The translations under genes were made by a program, and so were the position numbers. 64,000 nt of DNA. Origin: Ashinkailepas kermadecensis (lineage: Eukaryota > Arthropoda > Thecostraca > Neolepadidae). The stretch covers positions 202,001-266,000 of the forward strand of contig JAOTOM010005094.1 of assembly GCA_034440615.1 (NCBI GenBank), in the 5' to 3' direction. The notes below the pieces were generated by a model. That model did no database searches. It worked only from the letters and a program-made list of their open reading frames with translations, and was not told where the DNA came from. Shown here in pieces: positions 36,740 through 47,200 of the stretch (the stretch's first letter is position 1; the number at the start of each line of letters is the position of its first letter).

Positions 36740-37447
36740 TCACAGTTCTTGCAGTATGCGTGTGATAGAGAGGAAGTGGAAGATATGTTCGTGTAATGTT
36801 GGATGTTCATCGTTGAGGAGAGTGGTGATGTTTAGTGGGATGTTGTTTTTGGTGCAGTAGTTTGTGATATGTTGTCTTTGGTTGGTGTATTTGCAGTGTA
36901 TGAGTACGTGTTTGATTGTAAGTATTGGGTGAAATGTTGTGCATTGTGGTCGTGGGCGCTTTAGAATGAGGTAAGAGTGTTTGAGTGCTGTGTGTCCGAT
37001 GCGCAGTCTTGTCAGTGTTCGTTCTTTGAATTTGGTGTTTTGATTGGTGGTGTGCCAGTGTTCGTGTTTGGGGTGTATTTCGTGGAGTTGTGTTCTTGCT
37101 AAGTCCCATGTTTGTTGAATGTGTTTGTTGATTGTCTGGTGAATTGTGGGGTAATAGTCAGATTGTGAGCATGGGCATTGTGTGGTTTGTTGCAGTGCTG
37201 TGGCTTGGTTTGCTTCAGTGTCTGCGTGTTCGTTGCCTTGTATGTTTGTGTGGTTTGAGAACCAAAGAAGAAGTGGTTGTTGTCGAGTGTTTAGTTTGTT
37301 ATGTATGCACAGCATTTTGGGGATGAGGTGGTGTTTGAATGTGGTGCAGGGTGTTATGCTTTGTATTGTTGATTTCGCGTCTGAGGCTATGATGTTATGT
37401 TCAATTTTTGTGTTGTAGATAGTGGAATAGGCAGAAAAAGATTGCAT
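36740..37447 (-). pseudogene. LINE RNase H (C-terminal part) and zinc-like tail
   Basis: A 235-codon frame. IIASDAKSTIQSI (second Asp of the RNase H active site) is followed by WFSNHTNIQGNEHADTEANQ (third conserved Asp region). The C-terminal motif CTTFHPILTIKHVLIHC follows. Such RNase H domains mark I-type and related LINEs, where they remove the RNA strand during cDNA synthesis. The frame is intact from the methionine at 37447 to the stop, but its N-terminal partner is out of frame and interrupted by the 78-bp triplication, so the protein is broken. Confidence 0.8.
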
Positions 37448-37454
37448 ATAATTA

Positions 37455-37702
37455 TGCTGTGTATGTGGATGCTGTGTCGGGCAGATGGGCGCGCAGGATG
37501 ACCCGGGGTGGCGCTACACCGCTGTGCCCGTCTGCTGTGTATGTGGATGCTGTGTCGGGCAGACGGGCACGCAGGATGACCCGGGGTGGCGCTACACCGC
37601 TGTGCCCGTCTGCTGTGTATGTGGATGCTGTGTCGGGCAGACGGGCACGCAGGATGACCCGGGGTGGCGCTACACCGCTGTGCCCGTCTGCTGTGTTGTG
37701 TG
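37455..37702 (-). repeat. Three tandem 78-bp copies inside the RNase H region
   Basis: Units of 78 bp with very few differences. Each contains GCAGACGGGCA at one end and its exact reverse complement TGCCCGTCTGC 53 bp later, separated from the next unit by GTGTATGTGGATGCTGTGTC. On the minus strand each unit encodes 26 residues (ADGHSGVAPPRVILRARLPD then TASTYT), so the expansion keeps the frame. It sits between the first RNase H Asp motif (YTDGS, in another frame) and the downstream part. Confidence 0.9.
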
Positions 37703-38060
37703 TGATTTGGAGCCGTCGGTGTAGAAGATATTGTAAGTTGGGTATTGTGATATGAATTGAAGGAAAAGTTGTTGTATTTCTGTGTCCGTGTATGTATGTT
37801 TCGGTTTGTCGATGAGGAAATGTGTTGTGGGTGTTTGGTGTTTCCACCATACAGTGGGTGGCGGGAGTGGTTTTGAGGTGGGGAGTGTGATGTGTAAGTT
37901 ATTTGAGTGTTGGTGAATGCGGCATCATATTGTCGTTTTAAGTGGTGTGTTGTTCATGAGTTGATCTATTCGTTTGGTGCGAATTTTTAGTGCCTGAGTG
38001 CATGGGTGTTGTCTAATGAGTTGTGTTTTGTAGTGGTATCTAAGGAGCGCTTCTGTACAT

Positions 38061-39026
38061 CTGTGCTGTAGTTGTGGTATGTGCAGAGGTGCAAAAAAGT
38101 ACCCTCTTACCCTCCATGGAGGGAAGCTGATGGACCTGATAACGCAACTCTTGGTAGCACAATCTTGTCGAGAACATTAGCAGCCTCCACTGTGATAACT
38201 TGGATGTTTCATGCAAATGAAGATACTTACCAAAATTGCATGCATACATGGAAAAATTGTAGCCGGGGTAGATCCATAAATTGTCAGTGGGTGGCTGCAC
38301 TTGTCTGGAGTAGCACCATTTCATCTGAGGGCCACCACTGCGAAATTCCCTGGAGATACTTCGTGAGAAGATGGAGATCTTCCATGAGAAGATACTTCGT
38401 GCTGTGGTAGCAACAGTCCTGGGAAACCACTTATCTACCGTAGGTCATTCTAAAATCTGATTGGTCGAATACCAGGGAAACGTAAGCTGATTGGTGCCAT
38501 GGTTGAGATAGGATACCCCATTGAAGAAAGTGATGGTCCGTTTACCCTCTCGAGTCGTTTGGCCCAAGACAAAGCATATCAGGTATCTAGCGATAAAACA
38601 TGTAGAAACATTTTGGTGAAGATGATTTTGCAAAATAAATCTTTGGTTTTAATTTTCCAGCTGATGTGTCGGAAATGGGAACGAAATTTCGCTACATTTG
38701 TATTAATTGTGTTTCTTATAGCTCTATACACATTTCTGCACTAACGGGACCCGTGGCCAAGTGGTGTACAGAACTTTATGAATTCATGTTCGATGATGGA
38801 GATGTGAAACGAGGAATTCTGACATAAATATGCAAACGTAAATATGTTTTGATGGTGTGAGGTATAAATACAAAATAAAAAGAAGTAACTTCGTTCACTA
38901 CTTTCTCAAAATAAAAGCATTCAAGACATTTATCAATAATTAGGCGCCAATACAGTTGTGACGCGGCTTCGCCATTCGTAAATTTGTCCTCGTCAGCCGC
39001 CAACGTACGAAGGAACTGTGGTTGGA
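38061..39026. other. Unrecognised DNA between LINE copies
   Basis: No RT motif could be found here on either strand, although the flanking minus-strand LINE pieces would predict one. A small repeat (GAAGATAC or GAAGATGG words) occurs at 38340-38400. Confidence 0.35.
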
Positions 39027-39554
39027 AACGTGTGATCACGATTTCTGATCGACGAACGAAGCCACCACATTTTCAAGCAACCAAGCAACAACGAAGCAAC
39101 AAACGAGACCGAAAATCTCTCGAAGCAAACCCAAGAACAGGCCAGTTGGTCATATACCGCTGCGAAGCCGGACACCATCAAAGGCTTCGACGCCGCTGGC
39201 GCCACATAAGGGCCACCACCAAGGTGCTCGCATCCACAGCACCGCGGGGACACCAAGAGCCCGGTGGCGCCGAAGGCGTGCAGCAAGCCGCGCCAACGCC
39301 AGCTGGGCCGCCCAACCCAACCGACTGCATCTCGCACGACCAGCCTGCCATCAACTAGACATCTTCACTTCCGACTTCTAGCTACTCTTCATCACCAACT
39401 TCTAGACTGCTCTACACCTTCAACTCGTCTACAGGTTGGTCCGGCGGTGCCGCCAACCCCCCTCCCCCTTCTATTCCGCCGATATTTGTAAAAAGTGTAC
39501 ACCTTTCTTTCCTAACCACAACGCCAAACCCTCGACCCACCACACTCACCAAAC

Positions 39555-40762
39555 ATGGACACCACACTGAACACACCGACGGGTGACTTTCTCCTTTACC
39601 GCCGGGATGATGGGAAGCCCATGGGCTCCCTTGACCCCTGGACGGTGGAGGAGGAGATCACCCGTCTGACACAACAGCCCCTACACGCACGCCAAATTCG
39701 CTCTGGGGCACTTCTCATTCAGGCATACAACTCCCACGACGCAGACACACTGACACACATCACAAACATCACTGGCATACCAGTCACCATAACACTAGCC
39801 GCACACCTCTCCACATCACAAGGCACGATACACGCTCGGGAGGTGGCCTGGATGACGGAGGGGGAACTGACGCTCAGGTTCAGGAGCCAGGGTATCTCCT
39901 CCGTCTACAGGCCACCCACCCCAGCACACAAACAAGACTCGCACACTCTCATACTGACCTTCACCACAAGACAACCACCCACACACGTTAAAGACGGCTA
40001 CATTAGGTACCAGATCACTCCACGAGCACCCCTCTCTCGACGCTGCCAGTTCTGTCAGCGGTACGGACATTCGAAGGGGGGGGATGCCACGACACAAAGC
40101 CAACCTGCGCAAACTGTGCCGCACCACACGACATGAACACATGCACCACCAGCACACAACGCTGCGTCGGTTGCGGCGGAGACCACACCTCCCGGGACAG
40201 GGCCTGCTCTCGGTGGAAGAGGGAGAAGGAGATTCTCCGTCTTGTCCACCTAGAGGGCTGGGCCCTGCCGCGGGCAAGGTCGTGGGTCGACGGCCAGCAG
40301 CCGACGCAGACCACACATCATCACAAGGTGTCCATGCACTCTACACAAACACAAGCATCTCACACTACACCACCCACCAAAGAAACACAGACAGACCCAG
40401 CAATCATCATCAGACCACAACCCAAGACACCAAAACAAAACAAACCCCGACACTACTCACCCACCCACTCAACACAGGCACCACCCCCAGTACCACAACG
40501 CGGAACACGCAACCCATCACCAGTACCAGGCCCCTCACAACCATCACTAACACCCTACGCAGTAGGCAAAGATATACGCTTTGAAATCGAGATACTCACA
40601 GACTCAGACGACGACAACAGCTCAGACAACATCACGGTCACTACCCACGCACCTACCACACGAGCAAACAACAAAACAAACACCCCCTCTACCAACAAAA
40701 AACCACACACTCGCGCCAAAACCTCTCGACACTGGACATCCCAACCAACTCCTTTCCCCTAG
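39555..40762 (+). pseudogene. LINE ORF1 (Gag-like, three CCHC zinc knuckles), one frameshift
   Basis: ORF1 proteins of I-type LINEs bind element RNA in the particle that carries it to the nucleus. Here the N-terminal part (MDTTLNTPTGDFLLYRRDDG onwards) is an RNA-recognition-like region. A run of zinc knuckles follows: CQFCQRYGHSKGG with its last Cys just past a frameshift, then CANCAAPHDMNTC and CVGCGGDHTSRDRAC. A Thr/Pro-rich tail with an acidic stretch (DSDDDNSSDN) ends at the stop 40760-40762. The only break is at the 8-G run 40076-40083, which shifts the frame inside the first knuckle. Without it the frame would run about 400 codons. The same protein is encoded on the minus strand at 43373-41985. 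Confidence 0.8.
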
Positions 40763-41112
40763 ACTCTCCCAACTCTACCCATGATGTGTAAAAGAAAAAA
40801 GGGAAAAGAAACACAAAAACAAAAAACAAAAAAGAAAGAAAAACAAACAAAAAGGAGAAGAGGGAAAAAACAACTAAAAGGCCAAAACCATAAAAAGAAC
40901 AAGCAAACAAACAAACACTTAATAAAAAGAAAAGGCCCAAATCAGTGTATAATTATATGTGTACGTTCTTGCAACGTTAAAACGAACGGCGATGACCGAC
41001 ACTCCCCCATTCTACACCCCTTACGGCACCGTCCGGACCACCTCTATCATCTCATCTCTAAAACACCTAAACAGCCGATATCACCTGATGGTGGCAGGCT
41101 GGTCAAACTCAC

Positions 41113-41114
41113 TC

Positions 41115-41149
<35 letters not shown>

Positions 41150-41150
41150 C
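41113..41150 (+). repeat. (AAC)n tail of the half-LINE
   Basis: About twelve AAC units directly after the conserved 3' end GGTGGCAGGCTGGTCAAACT. A simple-repeat tail in place of poly(A) is typical of several LINE clades. Confidence 0.9.
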
Positions 41151-41419
41151 GTGTGATCATCTTTAATTATGCGTCATGTACCTACTTGTGAGTAGCAAGG
41201 GAATTTGGGGTTCATTGGAGTCCTGTTCATGATTAGGAAAACAGCTTGGGCGATAATTTCAAACATCCAGAACATCATCTCGTCATGTGAGCCTCCTTAT
41301 CTAGCGATTGTTACGCTATGCATGTGTTGTTTGGCAGAGTTCAAGCTTATTGCTATGTCATAAAAATGGTAAAACGGACTGAAATAGTATATTATTATAA
41401 ATATATAAGGATGCAAGGG

Positions 41420-41988
41420 TTATGGCTGGGGTCGTGGGGAGGTGTGAGCTAATTGGGACGAGGTAGGTCGTTGAGCCAGTGTTGACTATTGTGAGGTTAT
41501 ATTGGTTGGCGAGTGCGATGAGTGTGTGTGCTCTGTGGTCAGGGTGTGTAATGCGAGTGGCCCATAATTGGTGGTGTGAGTTAAAGTCTCCTGTTATTAT
41601 GACTGGCGTGGTAATTTGGCCAAGTGCTTTGTTTAGTTCCGAGAGAGTTTCTGTGTTTCGCGAGGGGGTCGTAAATGTTGATTAGTGTGTAGGTATGGTT
41701 GTGTATGTGCATTTCTGTGAGTAGGATGTCTGCTGTGGTGTTGAAGGGTATCAGGCGGTGAGGAGTGGTGTTCCTAATGTATGTGTGCACACCGCCTGAT
41801 CGGTGTGTGTTGTGTGAATCTGGTCTGTGTATTGTGTACTGAGAGATGTTAAATTGGTAGGGGTCGTCGGGTTTGAAGTGTGTTTCTTGGATGCATAGTG
41901 CTGTGTGGTCTGCTTGTAATACGTATTGTTTGAATTCGTGCCAGTGCCTAATTAGTCCATGTGTGTTCCACTGTAATATTATATTCAT
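41420..41988 (-). pseudogene. LINE ORF2 N-terminus: AP endonuclease domain
   Basis: MNIILQWNTHGLIRHWHEFK opens the apurinic-endonuclease-like fold (QWN in place of the usual N-containing strand). It continues with LCIQETHF (catalytic Glu) and RSGGVHTYIRN, then, after a frame change near 41585, a GDFNSHH box. This domain nicks target DNA to prime reverse transcription. The start overlaps the ORF1 stop as ATGA. The fragment ends before the SDH motif and the RT. Confidence 0.78.
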
Positions 41989-43373
41989 TGTTTGTTGGTG
42001 TGGCGAGTGAGTGGCTTCTTAGATGGTGAGTTGCGGAATTGTTTTTGGGTGGTGCCTTTTGCTGGTCGTTGTGGTGGGCGGGTTGTTGGCGCTGTTGTGC
42101 ATGGCAGTGTTGCTAAGTCTGAGCCTGTTGTGATCTGATCTGTGTCTGTGTTTGCTTCGGTTTCTGGTGTGCATTGGCCTGAGTGTGGATGTGGTGCGTG
42201 TGTTGGTGACGTGTCCGGCGTGGGTGAGGTTTGTGGGGATGGTGAGGATGTTGGTTGAGAGGGTGGTGGCGGTGGAGGATGTGGGGGGGGGGGGGGTGCC
42301 GGTTGGTGTGCTGGCAGTGGTGATGGTTGTGCTGGGCGGTTGGCTGATGTGTATGCCGGTGCTTGTGTTGGGAGTCGTGTCTTGCGTTGGGTGGTGTTGG
42401 CAGGTGTTGACTTGTGATGTAGTTGTGATTCGTCTACTTGGGTGTGTGCGTCTGTGGTGTGTCTGTGTTGTGTGGGTGTTGGCAGAGCCGCGTATTGGGC
42501 GTCTGTTTGTGGCAGTGGTGGTGGTATGTGCAAACCCGGCTCTGAGCCGCGAGCGAGCCACGCCGACTGCGGGTCGAGGACCCACGTTCTGGCTCGGAGC
42601 ATGGCCCAGCCCTCTAGGTGGACAAGGCGGAGTATCTCTCGCTCGGCCGTCCACCGAGGGCAGGCCCTGTCCCAGGCCGCGTGTCCCCCCCCGCAGCTAG
42701 CGCAGCTCCGTCCACCGAGGGCAGGCCCTGCCCCAGGCCGCGTGTCCCTCCCCGCAGCTAGCGCAGCGCCGCTCGCCACTGGTGCATGTTTTGGTGTTGT
42801 GTTGTTGGGCGCATGTCCCGTATGTGGGTGTGGTGGCACGGCACCCCTCTCCCCTCGCAGAGTGGCCATATAGTTGAAAGTGCTTACATAGTCGCGGGAG
42901 GGGTGCACGTTGTGTGAGGGCATACCTAATGTAGCCTGCTTTAATGTGTGTTGGTGGTGTTCGGGTTCTGAAAGTCAGTATGATTAGGTGTAATGCAGTC
43001 TTGTCTAGTGGTGGGGTTGGTCTGAATGCGGCGGAGGCACCGTGACCTCAAGTTTGAGAGTCAGGGTCTCCGCCGACATGCAGACCAACTCCTGTGCTTG
43101 TATAGTGCCTTGCGATGTGTTTAGGTGTGTGGCCGGTGTTATGATGATGGGTGTGTTTTATGTGGTGGATGGTCAGGAGAATCCGACCATCTTTTGTGTC
43201 ATTTGCCTGAATCAGGAGCGCCCCTGATCTAACTTGCTTTGCGTGTAGGGGCGCTCCTGTGTAATTGGTGAGCTCTTCCTCCACCACCCAGGGGTCAAGG
43301 GAGCCATGGGCTCCCCATCGCCCCGGCGGCACAGAAAGAACTCACCGGTGGGTGCGGGTGTAGTGGTGTTCAT
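41985..43373 (-). pseudogene. LINE ORF1, frameshifted, with a duplicated zinc-knuckle segment
   Basis: The start MNTTTPAPTGEFFLCRRGDG matches the plus-strand ORF1 at 39555. The next block (HGSLDPWVVEEEL, LHAKQVRSGALLIQA) is in another frame, and the end, with CASCGGGHAAWDRACPRWTA and EREILRLVHLEGWA, in a third. A 61-bp tandem duplication at 42649-42770 repeats the third knuckle; 61 is not a multiple of three, so it breaks the frame. The tail is Pro/Thr-rich. The stop codon overlaps the ORF2 start. Confidence 0.75.
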
Positions 43374-43460
43374 GTTTTTTTGGTGCTTTGCTATGTGCTT
43401 ATGTTGTGAGTGGTGTTGAGAAAAGAGTGAACCGGTGTCAGGTGTGTGTATCACGGCATA

Positions 43461-44450
43461 ACAAATAACAGCGTCACAGGCGGAGGGGAAAGAATGGGCG
43501 TGAAGGGAGCCCGGACAGACTAGAAATGCGGGGCAGATAAAATTGAAGAGAACATAAAGAAATCGGAAACTGTGCTTGAAGGGAGCTCAATTAGAAAGAG
43601 TAGGAAAGGTCGTGCAGAAGGCACTAGAGGGAAAACCGGGGGGGTGACTTGAAGGGAGCCCGGGGGTGGGAGGGGCTGGCTGCACCGCCGGACTGACCGT
43701 ACAGGCTGTAGTAGCTGAAGTGACGTAGACGTAGCACGAAGATGCACTGAAACACTGAAGCACTAAAACACGTAGTTGAAGGTGTAATTGTAGATGAAGT
43801 CGAAGTTGAGGTCCGGGCCTGGAATGAGAGTCTTGAAGTCGGAAGTTGAAGAGTCTTGAGAGGTCTTGAAGAGAAGATGAAGTCGCAGAGGGTGTGAAGA
43901 GGCAAAGTGCAAAGGAAGGTGCAGAGTGCAGTGAAAAGGAGAAAGCAGAGCTGGAGTCAGGGAGATGTGTTGTGGTGTGCATTGGTGTGTGTGTAGGTGC
44001 ATGTGTTGTGTATTGGTGTATTGGTGTATTGGTGGCAGGTGGCGGGTGGCTGGTGGCGGCAGATCGATCGAACTCTTGCGGTCGAGAAACTGTCGCTGAG
44101 ACGTGGAGACGTGCGAAACCGAGGAATCCCAATTCAACGATCGTCGTTGAAAGTGAATCAGCAATACGGAAGTATATCTCTCCTGTACATGACCTGTAAC
44201 TTCGGTATTCTTCTTGTTCATTCAGTTCATCGGCATACTTCTTGTTGGTTCATTTACAAGTTCGAGCTACCGGGCGGCCGTGTCGTTGCATTGACGGCAT
44301 GTTAAACTTTCGGTTAAAATTTTGCCGTTGAACTGGAATTCATGGATCGAGTGGTGGGGCCAGGGTTCACGCAACAAGCTCTGCTTAGCAATAGGACCCT
44401 GGTTCATAAAAGCACCCCAGCAAGAGCTCGGATTAAATTTATTAAAAAAA
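43461..44450. other. Probable LINE 5' flank, and a SINE-like fragment at 44.27 kb
   Basis: 43500-43900 repeats words such as GAAGTTGAAG, GTCTTGAAG and GGAGCTC and probably belongs to the LINE 5' UTR. At about 44273-44331 a segment (GCATTGACGGCATGTTAAAC, then GGTTAAAATTTTGCC) matches the centre of the SINE-like repeat at 14.3 kb. Its tRNA-like head is absent here. Confidence 0.45.
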
Positions 44451-45251
44451 AGTCTTATGATAGCCTTAAGGTCTTAAGGTAGAGCAATCAGAAGGCCAGA
44501 TCCGGGATGAGGCACGTACACTGTTCACTGTTCCACGATATCAGTTCCATTACGCAGACGATAAGCAAGCTCATTAGCTATCATCACACGCAGCAGCGCC
44601 ATCGCCCTATCATTATGCTACATTAGCAGCGCAGAAACACGTGCATGCTTCCTGCTCGGTTCGTGGTACCTCTCCAAAATAACAATAAGATCTATTACCA
44701 CCATCCCTCATTAACCGAGATTCAACAAGGTGGGATCAACATATATAGAGGGTTTGGGCCAGCACGAGGGCGATATTGCGCTGATGTGATAAATACCGCA
44801 CAGCAACAGGTATGCCATTATCGATGATATGACGATTAACTGATTGATGGAACCACCTGGAAGAACTACACTACAATTTCGGTAAATCCCTTTCAAACTA
44901 AGTCGGCGTTTGTCTGCCATGCCAGTCCCTCCCGCGGAAAAGCCAGCAAAATGGAGGCTGTGCATACTTCGGAGTTCGTGGTGACTAATCTGGGGTAAAT
45001 TTGAAGATTGCGGACGTCCCATCGATTGGGAGTCCTCTGAATTCGAATGAACTGAATAGATCAAATGACCCCCCCGCATAAAATTGACTGGATCTGCTCT
45101 GTCTGGATCACAATTAACTTGGTCTCGGTGAGTACTGGCACACGGCAGCGAGATTCTCAATGATAAGCCAAACTCGGCCAAACATCTGGCGCAGCCCGCT
45201 ACGCGCTACAGCACGACCGCACCGCTCGCATGTCACACTAGCTGCAGGGCG
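44451..45251. other. Sequence downstream of the minus-strand host gene
   Basis: A 156-codon minus frame (45181-44711) has no recognised domain. On the minus strand this lies just after the stop codon of the terminal exon and could be 3' UTR. An AATAAA on the minus strand lies near 44437-44442. Confidence 0.3.
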
Positions 45252-45419
45252 TCAGACCAGCGTCGAGAGCTCGCGGACGTCAGACGTACTGACGAGGTAG
45301 CGGCTGAGGTCGGCGGTGGCCACGGCCAGGCCGTCGCGCTGGAGGTGCGCCGCCGACCGGTGTCGAGTAGACGTCTTCACGGCCGTCGAGCGGGCCTGCA
45401 CAGATCGGCTCTGCTTCAC
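45252..45419 (-). CDS. Terminal coding exon of an unrecognised membrane-protein gene
   Basis: On the minus strand a pyrimidine-rich tract ending GTGCCACAG directly precedes the exon at 45419. The open frame then runs 55 codons to a TGA at 45252-45254. It begins VKQSRSVQARSTAVKTSTRH and ends TSDVRELSTLV. It is basic in the first half and amphipathic in the second, as in a cytoplasmic tail. The final Thr-Leu-Val fits a class I PDZ-binding motif (inference). Third positions are GC-rich, as in the upstream exon, and the phase matches exactly: that exon ends on a complete codon and this one starts in phase 0. I do not recognise the family. An additional exon within the 2-kb intron cannot be excluded. 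Confidence 0.62.
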   Translation of the reverse strand: MKQSRSVQARSTAVKTSTRHRSAAHLQRDGLAVATADLSRYLVSTSDVRELSTLV

Positions 45420-45584
45420 CTGTGGCACAGTGAGGAGGGGCGGGGCTGGAGGTCAGGCGGTCCAGCGCAGGCCCGCAATGTCGGACCGTCGGTCAGGTGC
45501 AACACCACGCAGAGACCAGCGGGGACTCCACACACTAGCTGTGGTCTGTATGTCGTCTGAGCGATAGGCGGGACGTTACCAGAC

Positions 45585-45892
45585 GTTGGCCATAACTACA
45601 TTGAGTGCCGATGTGGCTGACCTAGCTGCTGATGGAATGTAATAAATGTTGGCCAGGACTACACTGAGTGCCGATGTGGATGACCTAGCTACTGATGGAG
45701 TGTAATAGATGTTGGCCAGGACTACACTGAGTGCCGATGTGGATGACCTAGCTGCTGATGGAGTGTAATAGATGTTGGCCAGGACTACGCAGAGTGCCGA
45801 TGTGGATGGCCTAGCTGCTGATGGAGTGTAATAGATGTTGGCCAGGACTACACAGAGTGCCGGTGTGGCTGATCTGGGTGGTTGGTGGAGCG
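45585..45892. repeat. 63-bp tandem repeat, five copies (intronic)
   Basis: GTTGGCCAGGACTACACTGA followed by GTGCCGATGTGGATGACCTA and a TAATAGAT junction repeats every 61-63 bp. The first and last copies are the most diverged. Confidence 0.92.
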
Positions 45893-46440
45893 TTGCCGCA
45901 CTGAAAACTTTTTTTTACCATTTCCTGCAGGGTCAATTTTTAAGTTACCAGGGTGAGAAGAGGTGGCAGGGCAAATGTGTTTAAAGGGTGGCAAATGATT
46001 ACCCGTTATCACATGGTAAGGCGATCGGTCCCATTAAACGCTACCCTCTGACAAATAGTACCCTTATCCACGAAGAGAAACCATTTACCCTCTCAGCTTC
46101 TAGGTAGGTGAAAACTCTTTCCACTCGGGTACCAAGCGTCTCGTCACGATGGTATCATAAATGGTAATTATGCAAATATTTTAAATACGTTCAGCTTGCG
46201 TACTACCCCAAGGTCAGCCAGGACTCGCAGCCCGACTCTATGTCATCGTATGCAGGCGGCTAGCGTTGTATATGACAGCGACCAGTGTCGCAGACGGCAT
46301 GCGAGATGAGCAGCAGCGTTGGCACGAGCACTGGTCAGTGCCCCCTCCCCGTGCTGGAGACGACCTGCCTTATTAGCACGGCAGAGGTGGCGCTGGGCGG
46401 CGGACCGCCCAGCACAATCCCGCTCTCAGTGTGACCGTCC

Positions 46441-46790
46441 CCGTACGCCAGTTCAGCAGTCAGCGACACAACCGCTACACTGCTGAGTGGCGTCATCACT
46501 GCAGTGGCTGGAGACGGCGACACAACCGCTACACTGCTGAGTGGCGTCATCACTGCAGTGGCTGGAGACGGCGACACAACCGCTACACTGCTGAGTGGCG
46601 TCATCACTGCAGTGGCTGGAGACGGCGACACAACCGCTACACTGCTGAGTGGCGTCATCACTGCAGTGGCTGGAGACGGCGACACAACCGCTACACTGCT
46701 GAGTGGCGTCATCACTGCAGTGGCTGGAGACGGCGACACAACCGCTACACTGCTGAGTGGCGTCGTCACTGCAGTGGCTGGAGTCAGCGG
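46441..46790. repeat. 54-bp tandem repeat, about six copies (intronic)
   Basis: GACACAACCGCTACACTGCT, GAGTGGCGTCATCACTGCAG and TGGCTGGAGACGGC form a 54-bp unit, nearly identical from copy to copy. As 54 is divisible by three, both strands hold open frames of 130-165 codons. They are not flanked by plausible exon boundaries. Confidence 0.95.
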
Positions 46791-46914
46791 CGGCCACCTT
46801 CGCTGTCCTGCGCTGACACAAGGCCTGCCTGCATTTCCCTGCTCTGATATCGGAACATTCAGGTATCTTTTCCGCCAAAGTGTCGGGATAGGTTGTGGTC
46901 TCCACCCGGTATAA

Positions 46915-47200
46915 TTCAGCGGTCTGCTCCCTGCTACTCTGGGTTAGCAATAGTCTGTTCTCTGCTACTCTGGGTTGGCAATAGTCTGGTCACTGCTACT
47001 CTGATCTAGCAATGGTCTGCTATTTGCTACTCTGGATTCGCAATAGTCTGCTCACTGCCACTCCGGGTTAGTAATAGTCTGCTCTCTGCTACTGTGGGTT
47101 GGCAATATTCTGCCCTCTGCTACTCTGGGTTAGAAATAGTCTGCTCCCTGCTACTCTGCGTTAGCAATATTCTGCTCTCTGCTACTCTGGGTTGGAAATA
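46915..47200. repeat. 31-bp tandem repeat, about nine copies (intronic)
   Basis: Unit TCTGCTACTCTGGGTTAGCA followed by ATAGTCTGYTC, moderately diverged. Confidence 0.92.

Larger units (their letters stand above)
36300..38060 (-). mobile_element. I-type LINE, 3' part (RNase H and 3' UTR)
   Basis: Read on the minus strand: the end of the RT region, an RNase H domain (37750-37000), a Cys/His C-terminal motif, a stop at 36740, an A-rich tract (minus strand of 36605-36740) and a 3' UTR (36600-36480) with CCGGACGGTGCC and GGCGATG words. These are shared in the same order with the ORF1-only LINE at 39039-41147. Beyond 36480 the sequence changes to GAGTTGAAG-type text resembling the 5' UTRs of the other copies. 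Confidence 0.75.
39027..41159 (+). mobile_element. ORF1-only (half) LINE with target duplication
   Basis: The element spans 39039-41147 and has a 5' UTR (to 39554), ORF1 (39555-40762), an A-rich tract (40785-40935), a 3' UTR and an (AAC)n tail (41113-41150). AACGTGTGATCA lies directly before it (39027-39038) and after the tail (41148-41159), a 9-12-bp target duplication (the first AAC overlaps the tail). ORF2 is absent: the text passes from the ORF1 stop into the same A-rich tract and 3' UTR that follow ORF2 in the copy at 36.3-38 kb. This resembles half-LINEs known in other animals. It would need ORF2 proteins supplied by relatives. Confidence 0.8.
41400..43460 (-). mobile_element. I-type LINE, 5' part (ORF1 and start of ORF2)
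   Basis: On the minus strand: ORF1 from an ATG at 43373, ORF2 from an ATG at 41988, endonuclease domain to about 41420, then abrupt loss of similarity. The 5' UTR probably extends beyond 43460 (GAAGTTGAAG-type text to about 43900 resembles the other copies). Together with 36.3-38 kb this could be one element whose RT region was replaced, or two elements. The ORF1-only LINE lies between them in opposite orientation. Confidence 0.75.

Noticed and set aside
46431..46950. Open frames of 130-165 codons over the 54-bp repeat as a coding exon of the host gene
   Set aside because: Frames are open on both strands because 54 is divisible by three. The flanking exons join in phase without it.
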